Assembly: GCA_018907035.1 (NCBI GenBank)
Contig: JACCIC010000038.1
Coordinates: 578,001 to 642,000, forward strand
Source of the DNA: Sycobia sp. Sy_11
Taxonomy: Eukaryota; Arthropoda; Insecta; Hymenoptera; Epichrysomallidae
DNA: 64,000 nt
Reading direction: 5' to 3'
Part shown: one piece after another, positions 1 to 10,775 of the stretch
Layout of the letters: the number at the start of each line of letters is the position of its first letter
Numbering within the stretch: the first letter of the stretch is position 1
Translations under genes and position numbers: made by a program
The notes under the pieces: generated by a model
Database searches by the model: none
What the model was told of the DNA's origin: nothing
Seen by the model: the letters and a program-made list of their open reading frames with translations, nothing else

Positions 1-480
1 TAAAAGTGCAGAAAGTAGCAATTATAAAATAGTGGATAAAATAGCGCGCGAACAGAAGCACTAGAAAGTATGAATGGCACGGGTACATAAACGGCGCGAA
101 GAGATGAGACTAAATATAAATATAAATGGCGCGATGAGGAGCACATAAGTATTAAAATGGCGCGTGAATAGGCGCACGCACATATTAAAATGGTGCGCAA
201 ATAGGAGTACATATGTATAAATGACGTATAAATGGCGCAAAGAGAAGTACATATGTATAAACGATACACAAAACGGCGCAAATAGGAGCATGTGCGCATA
301 AAATGGCCCTAATAGGAGTACATGCGTATAAAAGGGCGCAAACAGGAGTAAGCTCAGAGATAACTGGCGCAAACAGGAGCAAATATATATAGAGGGCGCA
401 GACAGGAGCAAACCCCTATAATATGGCGCAGTCTATATAAGAAGCATATAAAATGGCGCAAACAAGAGCCAATCCAGCCC
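1..480. repeat. Degenerate ~30-bp minisatellite
   Basis: About 14 imperfect copies of a unit of about 30 bp follow one another. The core reads GGCGCAAACAGGAGTACAT, followed by GTATAAAAT. Copies differ by substitutions and small indels, so the array is old. Short open frames on the minus strand over this stretch are peptide-repeat artefacts of the array, not genes. Confidence 0.75.
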
Positions 481-1438
481 CGTGAACCTTGGCAGAGCAA
501 CGATACATGATGTATTGCGAGAGTATATAGAAAGGCGCAAGCATAAAAACGTTGATATCTAGAATATTGCCCAACGCAGAAATGGAAGAAGTAGCACCCC
601 TATCGTTTTTTCCCGTACGGCCATCCCCATGATTCCCCCACCACGTCCCAAGAGAGGAAACGGTACCCATATATCCCCATGGAAAATATATATGGAGTGA
701 GCGCGAATCGTGTTGAGGGACGACCTGGAAAATTGAAAAAGAAAGTGATATTAGAGCCAACCCCTCAGCCGAGATACACTGATGGCACAGCGTCGGTGGG
801 TGAGGACAAAAGTAATAGCACCAGTTAGAAGAGCGCACAATGGCTCCTATAGTAACTAAGCTACTTGCTCGCCCCACCAACGCCGTACCAACCCCGATAA
901 TAGGAACGTCACTAACGACGACTATTTTTCCAGCGAACTTGCAACAAGCAGAAGAAGAAGAAGAGAATCGCAAGAAAGAAAGCGAAATGATTGCAAGAAA
1001 AACACTGAAGCGAGCGTTAGAAACCTGATTAAGTAGCTAGGACAGGATTTATATTAATATTAGTTATAGTTTTTTTTCGTCACCTAATAATAATCTACAG
1101 TTCTCTAGGATAAGTCCCGTTAGCAATAGGTTAGAATAGGGCTTAGTTTATAATTAGACGTAGGGAAGTAGTAATAGGAATAACAAATAGAATTATATCG
1201 AGTGCGAGCGCATCGGCATCGACGAGGAGAGGACACGCGGCGACATCCTCGTATCAGCCCCGGACTGTGAGCGGAAGCATTGAGGAAGCGTGTGCACGTT
1301 ACCATACGCGTGCCGTTGTGAGCCAGCGACGCCATCAGCGGCTACGAGCCGCAGCCACGCGCAACCGCGCGAGCCAGCAGCTAGGAGCGAGAGAGAGAGC
1401 GCGCGCCCGGTCGCCCGGACAGCAGCGACCGCGCCAGT
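481..1438. other. Unrecognised sequence, no supported gene
   Basis: No recognisable protein, RNA or repeat was found. A 62-codon plus-strand frame at 840-1028, ending in a Glu/Lys-rich stretch, and a longer minus-strand frame at 416-973 show no domain I recognise. The right part (about 1190-1438) turns sharply GC-rich. Confidence 0.5.
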
Positions 1439-1501
1439 GAGCGCCAGCGACAACATCAGCGAGCGTCAGCGACAGCACCGGCGAGCGCCAGCGACAGCAT
1501 C
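1439..1501. repeat. 22-bp tandem repeat, three units
   Basis: Three near-identical units start at 1439, 1461 and 1483, each beginning GAGCG(C/T)CAGCGACA. They lie in a GC-rich island, and the period is exactly 22 bp. Confidence 0.8.
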
Positions 1502-1942
1502 ATCGTCGTCGGCGGCAAGTAGCTTTTGCTTTTGTTATTTCATTCATGTGTGCGTATAGCTAGGTCCTGACCCGCCGCCGCACCCGCGCGCCGCGATCTG
1601 CCGACTGCATAGCTTCGCGGTTTAGCAGTATAATATGTATTTATCGCGCGTAGCATAGCGATTAGTTTTATAATCCCGTTTATCGTATTGTATCGCCGTA
1701 AATGCGTTCGCGTATAAATTGTCCGTTAGCATATAATATGTAGTGTAATACCGTTGTTCCCACGTGTTTCGTTGAGAGCGTCCCGTTCCGTTTCCCCCGT
1801 CCCCGTAGATGTTAAAGGAGTGCATGATTAACTGAATAATCGATGTAGTGTCGCGGAACCCGCACTCAGTATTAAGTATATGTATCGCTTCATCATTGTA
1901 AATAGTCGGTTTGTATAAATAAATAGTAATTTTGTAATAATC
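1502..1942. other. Unrecognised flank of the solo LTR
   Basis: Nothing recognisable. The last four bases (AATC, 1939-1942) are the left target-site duplication of the LTR that follows. Confidence 0.5.
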
Positions 1943-2790
1943 TGCGACGGCCAAAAACATGGCCGCGCAAATTTACTTCGAACAAAGGACTCATTTTACA
2001 CGTTAAAATTTGAGATAGTATTACATCTAATTTGGTGGATGTATTTTACAATACATACACGGAATTAGATGTATAAATTTACAAGAAAGAATATCGAATA
2101 TTATTAGAAATAATATATTAAACATATTATTTCTATAATTATTAAATTAAGACTCGCGTATATACCAAATAAACACCGAAAACCGGGCAAAGGTCGCGAC
2201 GACTACTGAAGAAGGTAGTCGTCGCAACTGCCGAAACTCGAACAAGTAGAGAGAGAACGCGATATCTAGTCTCTCTCTCTACCACTAAGTTAAGTACAGC
2301 GTATGCCGTAGAGGGGATACACTGCGCGCGGCAAGAGAACGCGCGTTCAATGTATTAGACCGGCGGCCGCTATCCCCTCTAATACATGCCGCACGCACGC
2401 TATTACACGCTCTCACTGAGCAGCCTGAGCCGCAACCAATGTAGCGAACGCGCGAATACCAGCATATACAACGGGTATCCAAAAACGAATGCACCCGCTG
2501 TATTTATTAAATTAACTAAAACAAATAATTTAATGTACACATAATGTATAAATATATGTATATAAATATTTAAGCTTGTGTATATGTGTATTATTATTGT
2601 GCGCAGCACACAGGCTGCTAATAATAACGAAATACAAAATAATAATTGTTATAATTATTATTGAATATTATAATTATTATTGATTATTATTGTTATTATT
2701 ATAATTATTGTTATTATTAATATAATTATTATAATTCGGCGCCTCGTCCGAAATTAAACGAGCGGCGACGGAATTATCCGATTATTTTGC

Positions 2791-2799
2791 TATAAAAAG
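2791..2799 (+). promoter_or_regulatory. TATA box of solo LTR A
   Basis: The motif TATAAAAAG lies upstream of the hairpin array. The same position in the 31.1-kb copy reads TATAAAAGG on the minus strand. A start about 25-30 bases downstream would put the hairpins in the transcript. A further stem, GGCAGTT (2819-2825) with AACTGCC (2839-2845), lies close to the expected start. Confidence 0.65.
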
Positions 2800-2926
2800 G
2801 CCCGCAAAAGGCAAAATCGGCAGTTCGCCCGGTGAACCAACTGCCCCGAAGTTGTTTCACACGAACTCCTCCCGGAGCTAATACCTTTTCCAGAGCTCGA
2901 TTTAATCCTGACTTTTTTCCTTTCCG

Positions 2927-3274
2927 AAATTATTAACTTGATCTCTGTTGCGAGGCGCTCCTCAAAAGACAGACGGTTAATAATTTACCTTTCCGAAGTA
3001 AACGTGATCCTGGTTGCGAGGCGCTCCTCAAAAGACCAGCAGTTTACTTATCCTTACATTTACCAATTTCTCCGAAGTTATTAGCTTGATCTCTGTTGCG
3101 AGGCGCTCCTCAAAAGACAGACAGCTAATAACTTTACCTATCCTTAAGTAAACGTGATCCTGGTTGCGAGGCGCTCCTCAAAAGACCAGCAGTTTACTTA
3201 TCCAGACCAGAAATTCTCCCCTTAACTCTTGATCCTGGTTGCGAGGCGCTCCTCAAAAGACCAGCGGAGTTAAG
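2927..3274 (+). other. Five tandem covarying RNA-type hairpins
   Basis: Hairpins lie at 2927-2986, 2996-3049, 3075-3134, 3146-3199 and 3221-3274. Each has a variable outer stem, then CTGT or CTGG, the constant core TTGCGAGGCGCTCCTCAAAA, then the matching ACAG or CCAG, and the outer stem again. The outer stems differ but stay paired: AAATTATTAAC/GTTAATAATTT, AAGTAAAC/GTTTACTT (twice), AAGTTATTAGCT/AGCTAATAACTT and CTTAACTC/GAGTTAAG. The inner GAGG-CGCT-CCTC hairpin is constant. Lengths are 60, 54, 60, 54 and 54 nt, and units 1-2 and 3-4 form a higher-order pair of about 149 bp. Compensatory change at two helices indicates selection on RNA (or cruciform) structure. I do not recognise it as a named RNA class. 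Confidence 0.85.
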
Positions 3275-3809
3275 TTTGTTCCTTATTTTTTTCCCTTTCA
3301 AATCAACCTGTCTCGATTCATTAAATCCCCGCGTGGAAAATAACACCGGGTATTCGTGCGGAAACTAGCGCCGAATATTAGAGGCATTGCGGAAAATAGC
3401 GCAAAATTTATACAAATAAATATATAGATCTAGCTATAGTTTACCTTTATTAATTATTTTTTGTGTTTATATTGATTTGTTTCAGAATCCTGTAGATAGA
3501 GGAGCTGATTTATTTTTTCGTAAATAAATTTATATTTTTTGTTATAAAAAAATTATATACTGTAATATTATTTTCCTGAAACCGCCGTCCAATCCTGAAA
3601 AAACTTCCTCCCCTCTCAAAACTACCCTGGGAAGATACCGCGTAGGCTATCCCGAGGGGGATAGAAACGTTACAAATCTAATAAAATCACTCGCGTGGTT
3701 CATTCTCCGTTCCCCGTCCCCTTTCAGCGGAGTGCACGGCCAGTAGCGTGGAAGAGTCCACACACACACACGCAAGTGAACAGTAAGTGGTAACCCGATT
3801 TCGGGGTTA

Positions 3810-3811
3810 TA

Positions 3812-3872
<61 letters not shown>

Positions 3873-3877
3873 TATAT
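3810..3877. repeat. AT microsatellite with TATG repeats (target site)
   Basis: An (AT)n run is followed by (TATG)n. Gypsy-1 inserted at its right end. The left copy of the ATAT target duplication is 3874-3877. Confidence 0.9.
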
Positions 3878-5573
3878 TGTGACGGGCGTCACAAGGCGCC
3901 GCGCCGACTTGTCCAGATAACGACGACGCGCGCGCCATTTCGCGGGCATACAAACGTTAAGGCGCTCGCGCGCGCCGTCGCGCCTTGTGCTCGGCACGGT
4001 CCCCCCCCCCCCCCCATCCTATTTTTCGTCTCGCACACGAGCCGAGTATGAGGTCAACGGACTTAAGAAGAAGATGATAGAAAATAGAGATGATAGAGAT
4101 AAATAGAAATAAGTTAAGTTAGGAAAAAGGCGATGAGAGGAAGATAATACAAATGAAATAAGATAAATGATAAGCAATAATAGAATGTAATAGAAATAAA
4201 GATGATAGATACAATAGAAATAATTAAAGTAGAAAATAAGCAACAATAGATGATAATAGAAATATAGAGATAAATAGAGATAAATAGAAATAAGTTTAAT
4301 TAGGAAAAAAGCGACGAGAAGAAGATAATACAAATAAATTAAGGTAGAAATTAAGCAATAAGATAAATAATTGAACATTGTTACGAATTAAATTTGCTAA
4401 ATAATCCTGAAAATCGTTGAACTATGAAAATTTTTTTTTCTCTTCAATCCACTAAATATTTGGTATGCTCACAGATTATGTAATTTATAGATTATATTAT
4501 ATTATATTATATTATATTATATTATATTAGATTATATTATAGATTATAATTATAAATAAATTAAATAGAGATAATTAGGAATAAGGGTAAATACATAGCA
4601 TAAGTTAGCGGTAATTAGGAATACTTAGAATAAATAAAATTAACTAGAGATAATAAATAGATAGGATAGGGTACGTAAGAAGAAAGGTGTTAAAGGCATC
4701 AACCGACTTTCTTGTAAGCGCGTGTTCGGCACGTCGCGACCGCGGTCGGCCGTCGCCGGCAGCCGCCGAACTCCCCCCCCCCCCCACCCCCCGTCTTCCC
4801 CGCGAGCAACGAGACGCGAAGACTCCGTGCGCGACCGCCGAGTCGAAAGAAGAAGAGAAAGAGAACGAGAGAGGAGTGTGTCGTTGACCGCCAAGAAGAG
4901 AGAGTCGAGTCGTGAAGAAGAAGAGGAAGAGCCGAGTCGGAAAGAAGAAGAGAAAGAGAACGAGAGAGTGTGCCGTTGACCGCCAAGGAGAACAGTAGAG
5001 TCGTGAAGAAAGAAATTAAGAGAGATAGTAAGTTGGAAAGTAAGGAGAAGAAAGGGAGGAACAAGTGTAAAAGGGGAGAGAAGTACGAGAAAGTAAGGGA
5101 AAAAGGTGGGAGAAGAAAGTGCGAGACAAGTGCGAGGAAAAAGGTCAGAAAGGTGTGAGAGAAGAAGTAAGAGATAAAGAAGAGAAAGAAAGAGAAGAAG
5201 CAAGGCAGAGGTAGGAAAAAGGGCAGAAGAGAGAGAGAGGGCGGAGAAGAAGAAGCAGCACGGACCGAGCCGAGGAAGCCAGGAGACCAAAGGGGCAACC
5301 ACCACCGCCGAGAAGATGAGCTGAAGAGAGAGAAAGAGAGAGGGACAGCAGGAGGGACGTCAGTACCCTGGTGAGCGGCGAGCACTCGCCGCGTGTGGTT
5401 CTCCTCGTTTCTCCCTTGTGTCCTCTATTCCCTCTTCACATCCCTCGAACATCCTCCTGAAATTTCGGCAAGTGCGTCGGGACGCGGGTCGCGGTGGGGT
5501 GTGCCGAGCACGTGGACCGGGAGTGTAGTGTGTGCGCGGTCTAGAGGGAGGGTACGATATGTAAGTTGCGACA

Positions 5574-5579
5574 AATAAA
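5574..5579 (+). promoter_or_regulatory. Candidate polyadenylation signal in 5' LTR
   Basis: AATAAA lies about 190 bp before the LTR end. The same hexamer is at 17802-17807 in the 3' LTR, where it would act on the genomic transcript. Confidence 0.55.
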
Positions 5580-5648
5580 ATCTCGATTGAGTATAATTCA
5601 TGTAGTAGTGCGACCAGTTCTTTTCCCGAGATTCCCTTTTATTTTCAG

Positions 5649-5669
5649 ACCGGCGGGACCTCCTCTGAG
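5649..5669 (+). promoter_or_regulatory. Candidate 21-nt micro-exon with splice sites in the LTR
   Basis: A pyrimidine tract ending TTTTCAG (to 5648) is followed by 21 nt and then GAG/GTAAGT, a full-consensus 5' splice site at 5669/5670. The 3' LTR keeps both sites (exon 17877-17897). An acceptor at 8420-8421 could pair with the donor and remove the AT-rich leader. Splicing is inferred from consensus only. Confidence 0.5.
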
Positions 5670-5775
5670 GTAAGTGAATGAGTGAAGTTAAAAATTCTTT
5701 TTGTGAACGCGAACAACTCGAATCACATTTAAATTATTTTTTTTGTGTGTCGAAATATCCGTCGCATCACAAAAA

Positions 5776-5792
5776 TGGCGCCCAGTGGGGCC
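5776..5792 (+). other. Putative primer-binding site
   Basis: TGGCGCCCAGTGGGGCC starts 5 bases after the LTR end. Sites starting TGGCGCCC are typical of tRNA-primed retroelements. I cannot assign the priming tRNA. Confidence 0.6.
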
Positions 5793-7677
5793 CAGCCGGT
5801 CGGGATCGCGGAATTGAATTTATCGCCACCATTAAAATAAATTTTTTTTGTGAAGAAAAAATTTTTGAAAAAAAATTTTTGTGAAAAAATTATTCGTGAA
5901 AAAAAAATTACTTTAATTTCGTGAATAAGAAAATTTAATTTTTTTTGTTGTTGTGAAAATATTAATTAAAAATTTTGTGGAAAAAAATTTGTGAAGAAAA
6001 TTTACTTTTATTTTTGTGCGGAGAAAAAAAAAATTTTTTTTTATTTGATTTTTTTTGTTTTCTTGTAAAAATTTTTAAAAAAAAAAAAAAAAAAAAAAAT
6101 TTTTTTGAAAAAAAAGGAAGAAACAATCTTTTCGTGGAGAAAAAATTTTTTTTTTTTTGTTTGTGAAAAAAATTTCTTTTTTTTTCTTTCCTTTCTGCAT
6201 TAATACTTAAATAAATGTTTCATTAAGCGTGAAGCAGCTCCAGTCTAAAATAGGATAAATTTATAAGTAACTTCATATTTTAAAATAATCTTTATAGTTC
6301 AATAAGCTTTACTTATTAAATTATTTTGTGTTTCATAAATCACGTAATGCAATCAAAGAAGAAAATATATAAATCTTTTTTTATGTTGATACGTTACAGA
6401 TTGCATTTTCTATACAAACGTGTTCTATTTTTGATTACTATCTTTTATATTTTAAGTTTAAAGGAATTTTTATGTTGTAATTTATAATGAGGTTCAAAGC
6501 AATAAAGAAATTATTATCGAAATCCACTAACGGGTTCCAATTGAAAGGTTCGTAATAAAGCGACATTATTTGCTTTTTTTTTTTTTTTTAAGCCATTACA
6601 GATAAACGCGTCGTATCAATTACAGGGTGAATTTGTACAATCATAAAGAGTATCGTTTGGATTGATTCACATATTATTCGCTTTATTTTTGGTAACACAG
6701 TCTAATTTTTGTGCCCGTAATGCGTATGTGTAATAACTTAAGCGAGACAACAGAAAACAGTGATGGACTGTAAATCACTTATGGAAGATATTTACTTTTT
6801 ACAGTGACAATTGATAACGTGCATGAAATCTTGATCGATGTCCCTCGATTGGAGGCAGATAGATTTAGTGTACAGAACCCACGAGCGTAACCTGTTGCTG
6901 ATATATTTAAATAAAATAAGTGAAGTTAAGAACCTTTTTGGAATTCACATAGATTTAAGTTACGTTTTTTTTAATTGTGATACAAGTGTTGGGTAAATTA
7001 CTTTTAATCTTCCAGTCTCAATGTATGACTGCAAAAGTATCAATTACCTTGGTTTATTATTTGGATCAAGATTTTTATTTTTTTTTTTGGAATTAAAGGT
7101 TGAAAATTATGATGATAATTACCATCCCAAAACTTGACATTCAAAAGTTTTTGATCGGGTTGGAACTAATCTTTTTTCAAATATTTATTAATTACACCAA
7201 GTAAAAAAAAAAAAAAAAAAATTTACTGAAAATAATTTTTTGTGATTCAAAGCTTTATTTGGTCTATATTGAAGATATATTAATAGATTGTATTATATTA
7301 TATTGTTGCAAAAAAGTAAAAATTGATATTCAAGCAAAAAAAAAAATAGGCTTTAAAAATGGTCTAATTTACTGTTTAAAATTATATGGTAATTACTGAA
7401 TAGTGTAAATTTTGCAATACCTTAACATTCACAAAACTTAATAATTCAATGTAATTTAAGATTCAAGTGATACGTTAAGATTATTTTTAAATATTAAAGT
7501 GTATATAGTTATGTATATATTATGCTTTACTTCACATTTACTATTTTTGCCACTGGCACACGAATTTTAAGTTGAATTTAAAACTATTTATGATTGATTG
7601 CATATTTTTTTTTTAAATAAAAAAAAATCTTTTCTTTTATTATTTGACATAAAAACTTCAAATTATCTTTGTTCAAT

Positions 7678-7720
<43 letters not shown>

Positions 7721-8421
7721 TATTGCAACATAATTTTCCAATCAACTAAAGCTTGACGTTCTGAAATTCTATTGCAGATTTATAACTATTGTGTGTATAC
7801 ACATAGTGTGTATACACATATATATATGTATATACAAATGTGTGTATACACATATATAAAATAGAACGATCGAAATTTGTTTTTATTAACATTAAACTCG
7901 GCAACATAAGAGTGACGGAGATCAATTATTGCCATAGCACGTTCTCAAAATTTGTCATATTGATATTATAACTAAAGTAATTATACAGATTTATCTGCGA
8001 GGAAGTTATCGAATTGAGATCATTACAGCTTTGGGTAGACTGTACAATAACAGATTTGAGTAACAAATGAAAGGGCTTAATCGTAATAAAAATTTAAATT
8101 AAATTAATACGATTGGCTTATTATAAGTGCTGGTAATTGACCAAACGAAAAAAAATTTTGTTTATCTAATTAATGGGAGATTTACGGATTACGCAACAAA
8201 TTGATGAATCGATGGATGAGCCTGGGGCATGGTAGCCCTAAACTTAACTGTTGATTGAGGTACGTTACTGATTTCATTATATGTTACAAATTTACTATTG
8301 ATTGATTTGATCACTGACTGTCACGCATTATTATAATTCTATATATATTTACATCTTTGCTGATGTCCATCAGACAATTCCGATCGCTTGCCAGCCACCT
8401 CGCGTTGTTTCCCCTTTTCAG
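5793..8421 (+). other. Long AT-rich Gypsy-1 leader, candidate intron
   Basis: About 2.6 kb of mostly A/T homopolymer-rich DNA with no coding frame. It includes long poly-A runs (about 7682-7714) and three copies of the palindrome GTGTATACAC near 7791-7850. It ends in CCCCTTTTCAG, a good acceptor. The simplest reading is a spliced-out leader; an old insertion inside the leader is the alternative. Confidence 0.5.
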
Positions 8422-8634
8422 GAACATAAGTCCGAATTGAATCTAAAAATCCACGATCGGGTGGAATTGGCAAGAATAGTAGATCAGATTACGGAAGAGA
8501 TCGAAATACCTAGACGAGATAGTATCGACGGTGTTGTAAAACCGAAAGTTGAAATCTTGCTCGCCAAGTTATTTTATTCTCTCATTCGATCCCTTCTAGG
8601 TACAAAAAGTAAGGTAATCGCGAGATTTATTTGA
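8422..8634 (+). CDS. Short leader reading frame of Gypsy-1 (unknown)
   Basis: This open stretch of about 70 codons starts immediately after the acceptor-like TTTTCAG and ends at TGA 8632-8634. Its product is charged and helix-prone (for example RVELARIVDQITEEIEIP). Donor-like sites follow CTAG (GTACAA) and AAG (GTAATC) near 8600-8616, so it could be an exon joined to gag. No ATG lies at its start. I do not recognise a domain; it may be a fragment of the Gag N-terminus or an artefact. Confidence 0.3.
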   Translation, partial: EHKSELNLKIHDRVELARIVDQITEEIEIPRRDSIDGVVKPKVEILLAKLFYSLIRSLLGTKSKVIARFI

Positions 8635-8853
8635 TTTAATTGATAAATTTTATAATTTGAAATTCATTGTAAACGATCCCGCTGGCACGCGATTCGGTCC
8701 CATACCCGTTTGCCTCCCACACACGTGCACCCCCGTTTTTCGTCCGCTATCTCGCCTCCGTTTGACGATTCCGGACGGCAAAGTAGATCGCGTTTCGAAC
8801 CGGGCAATCGTACACAGGAACGAATAGACGAGGCAGAATCTCGAGAAGTGACC

Positions 8854-10763
8854 ATGGCGTCTGTGAAGAGCGATGCGAGCAACGCGTCTCTGGAGCTGAT
8901 TATGGACCAGTACGATGGGGCCTGGGCGATGTACGGTCGGATTCGCCGTCTAGACCAGGACCAGCTAAAGGCCGTCTTAAGCTCGCTAGGTGCAAGTACG
9001 CACGGCGACCGTCATACGCTACAGAGACGCCTTCTAAGGGCTGAGCTCCGTAATCAGGACCCGTCCCTAGAGATATCCTGGACCACGGAGGACGAGGAAG
9101 ATCGGGACTCGTCGCCTATGCGCGGTGTGGACCAGACCCGAGTCGTGGGCGACTCCCTAGTCGATAAGCGCCGTAGATGGACAGGACGTGGGCGTGGACG
9201 CCCGATGACCACCCTGGACGAGCTGGAGATTCCGGGACGAACAACCCCACCGACGACGGAAGGGGCGAACACTTTCGAGAGTCTACGGACTTCGCCGCCC
9301 ACGGCCGCGCAGATGCCCGGCAGGGCTGTGACGGTCACCGCGACGACGTGCACTACCACCACGCCAAAGTACACCACTGCGGGGAACACCCTTCCGAAGT
9401 CAGACTCCCAATCGGTTACGATCCACCCGGGGGTGGTGTCAACGGTCAGCCTGGCAGATCAGTCGGGTTCGTTGCGCCGACTAGAAGATCAAAAACGGGT
9501 GGCCGGTCTGCAAATGGATCACATCCTCCAGATGGCCATGGAATGCAATGAAGAAGAGCGGCTGCAGTTACAGGACGAGATGGATCATCGATCAATCCTG
9601 TCACAGTTCGACCAACAGTGTCGGCACCGTAGCGTTCCGCTCCAGTCGCATACGAGTCAACGAGTGATCGGCGATGGCAGGAGCATCGCCCGCAACGTAT
9701 CAGGTCCTCGCGCCAGGGAGAAGGTCGACGACGACGCAAACTTGGCGTCTGACGAGGACAGTCAACACGGAGGAGGTGATCGGCCCGAAGCCACGCGCGC
9801 ACCTACCCCCAGGACTGGAACTAGCAAAGTAGGTCGGACCGAAAGCGGGGCCGCAGAATACGGACCGACCGTGACGCGAGAACGCCCGCCGACCGAACGG
9901 ACCGGAAATCCTGGCCGAGATTGTTGTCCGCCGCCACCTCCCGTCCGCAACACTAGCCTAGAACGGGACACAGTGAGGCCAACCTCACCCCCGTGTGCGT
10001 GTCCACACGGGAGCAGTCAGGGTTACGGACAGCACTCGCCAGCGAGAATCCTAAAGGACTGGGGTCTCAAGTTCTCGGGGACCGACCAGGAGTATCCGGA
10101 AGAATACCTCGCGGACCTCGAAGAGTGTAGAATTCAGCCCGCCTGACGGAGAGCGAATTGATCAGGGCGATCCCCAGTACCCTGAAGGGAGATGCTAAGC
10201 AGTGGTATCGACCTATACGGGCGAAGACCAATAGTTGGACAGCCTTTGAAGAGGCGTTCAGGCTTAGATTCATCAACCAGCTGGGCGAGGACGACCTTCG
10301 AAGGGAACTTTATTCGAGGACCCAGGACCGCAGCGACACCGTCGCCACCTTCGTCGCCAAGTTCAGACACATTGTCTCGTACTTCCGGAGACCGCCGCCG
10401 TTGAGCGAGCAGGTGATGGTCGCTGCCAACAACTTACGACCAGAGTATCAGGTCTATATGGTGGGCAAGACGTTCACCAATTTTACCGAATTAACACGCT
10501 ATGGCCTCGAGATGGAGCGAACCATGGAGCTCCAAAACTGTTGGAGCGCACCACCAGCGAAAGACAAGATGAGACTTCGTAGCGCTGCTCCCGCCGTAGA
10601 TAAGGTCAAGGTGACGAAGGTCGCGGCCATCACGCAGAGTGATAGAGGCCGAAGGATTGACTCGACCGATAGTGAAGGATACAAGGAGACACGGAGGAGG
10701 ACCAAAGGAGCGAAAGCCAAGGTCAGAGAGGTAACGGCCGTACAGGGACCAGTGGAGACCTAG
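8854..10763 (+). pseudogene. gag: Gypsy-1 gag (matrix/capsid part), frameshifted
   Basis: Gag packages the element RNA into particles. I chose ATG 8854 because it has a strong context (gaccATGG). Residues about 33-63 fit a SAP-type nucleic-acid-binding helix pair (LDQDQLKAVLSSLG then LQRRLLRA). A long, low-complexity, charged and Ser/Thr/Pro-rich middle follows. The frame shifts between about 10131 and 10146, consistent with loss of one base, and continues to 10763 with a retrotransposon Gag (capsid) domain (DAKQWYR, FINQLGEDDLRREL, FVAKFRHIVSYFR). It ends at TAG 10761-10763 in the same frame as the pol ORF, so the zinc knuckles come only after that stop. The frameshift blocks one continuous Gag. 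Confidence 0.85.
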
Positions 10764-10775
10764 ACGCCGAGACCG

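Larger units (their letters stand above)
1943..3674 (+). mobile_element. Solo LTR, hairpin-array family (copy A)
   Basis: The 1,732-bp sequence starts TGCGACGGCC and ends AACGTTACA, so it has the TG...CA ends of an LTR. The direct 4-bp duplication AATC flanks it on both sides (1939-1942 and 3675-3678). No internal retroelement region is attached, so it is read as a solo LTR. A second copy lies at 30272-31901 (minus strand) and a truncated one at about 21689-22270 (minus strand). The LTR has a purine/pyrimidine-rich part, AT-rich runs, a TATA box at 2791 and five structured repeats downstream. A 4-bp duplication suits a Gypsy-type integrase, but the family is not identified. Confidence 0.85.
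3878..5771 (+). repeat. Gypsy-1 5' LTR
   Basis: Starts TGTGACGGGCGTCACA, which is itself a short palindrome, and ends GCATCACA. It holds a poly-C run (about 4002-4016), an (ATATT)n run near 4495-4530, a long purine-rich part (4840-5340), an AATAAA signal at 5574-5579 and splice-type sites at 5648 and 5669. The purine-rich part gives long open frames on both strands that are not genes. Confidence 0.95.

Noticed and set aside
840..1028. 62-codon frame ending in a Glu/Lys-rich segment
   Set aside because: No domain and no supporting splice or regulatory context.
2927..3274. CRISPR-like array
   Set aside because: The spaced repeats are hairpins with paired variable flanks rather than constant repeats and unrelated spacers, and the context is a eukaryotic LTR.
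2927..3274. Hammerhead or other named self-cleaving ribozyme
   Set aside because: The CUGAUGA and GAAA boxes of hammerheads are absent, and the core does not match another ribozyme I can verify by eye.
4640..5385. Long minus-strand open frames in the Gypsy-1 LTR, and again at 16872-17612
   Set aside because: They come from a purine-rich strand (Leu/Ser/Phe-rich products), occur in both LTRs, and show no domain.
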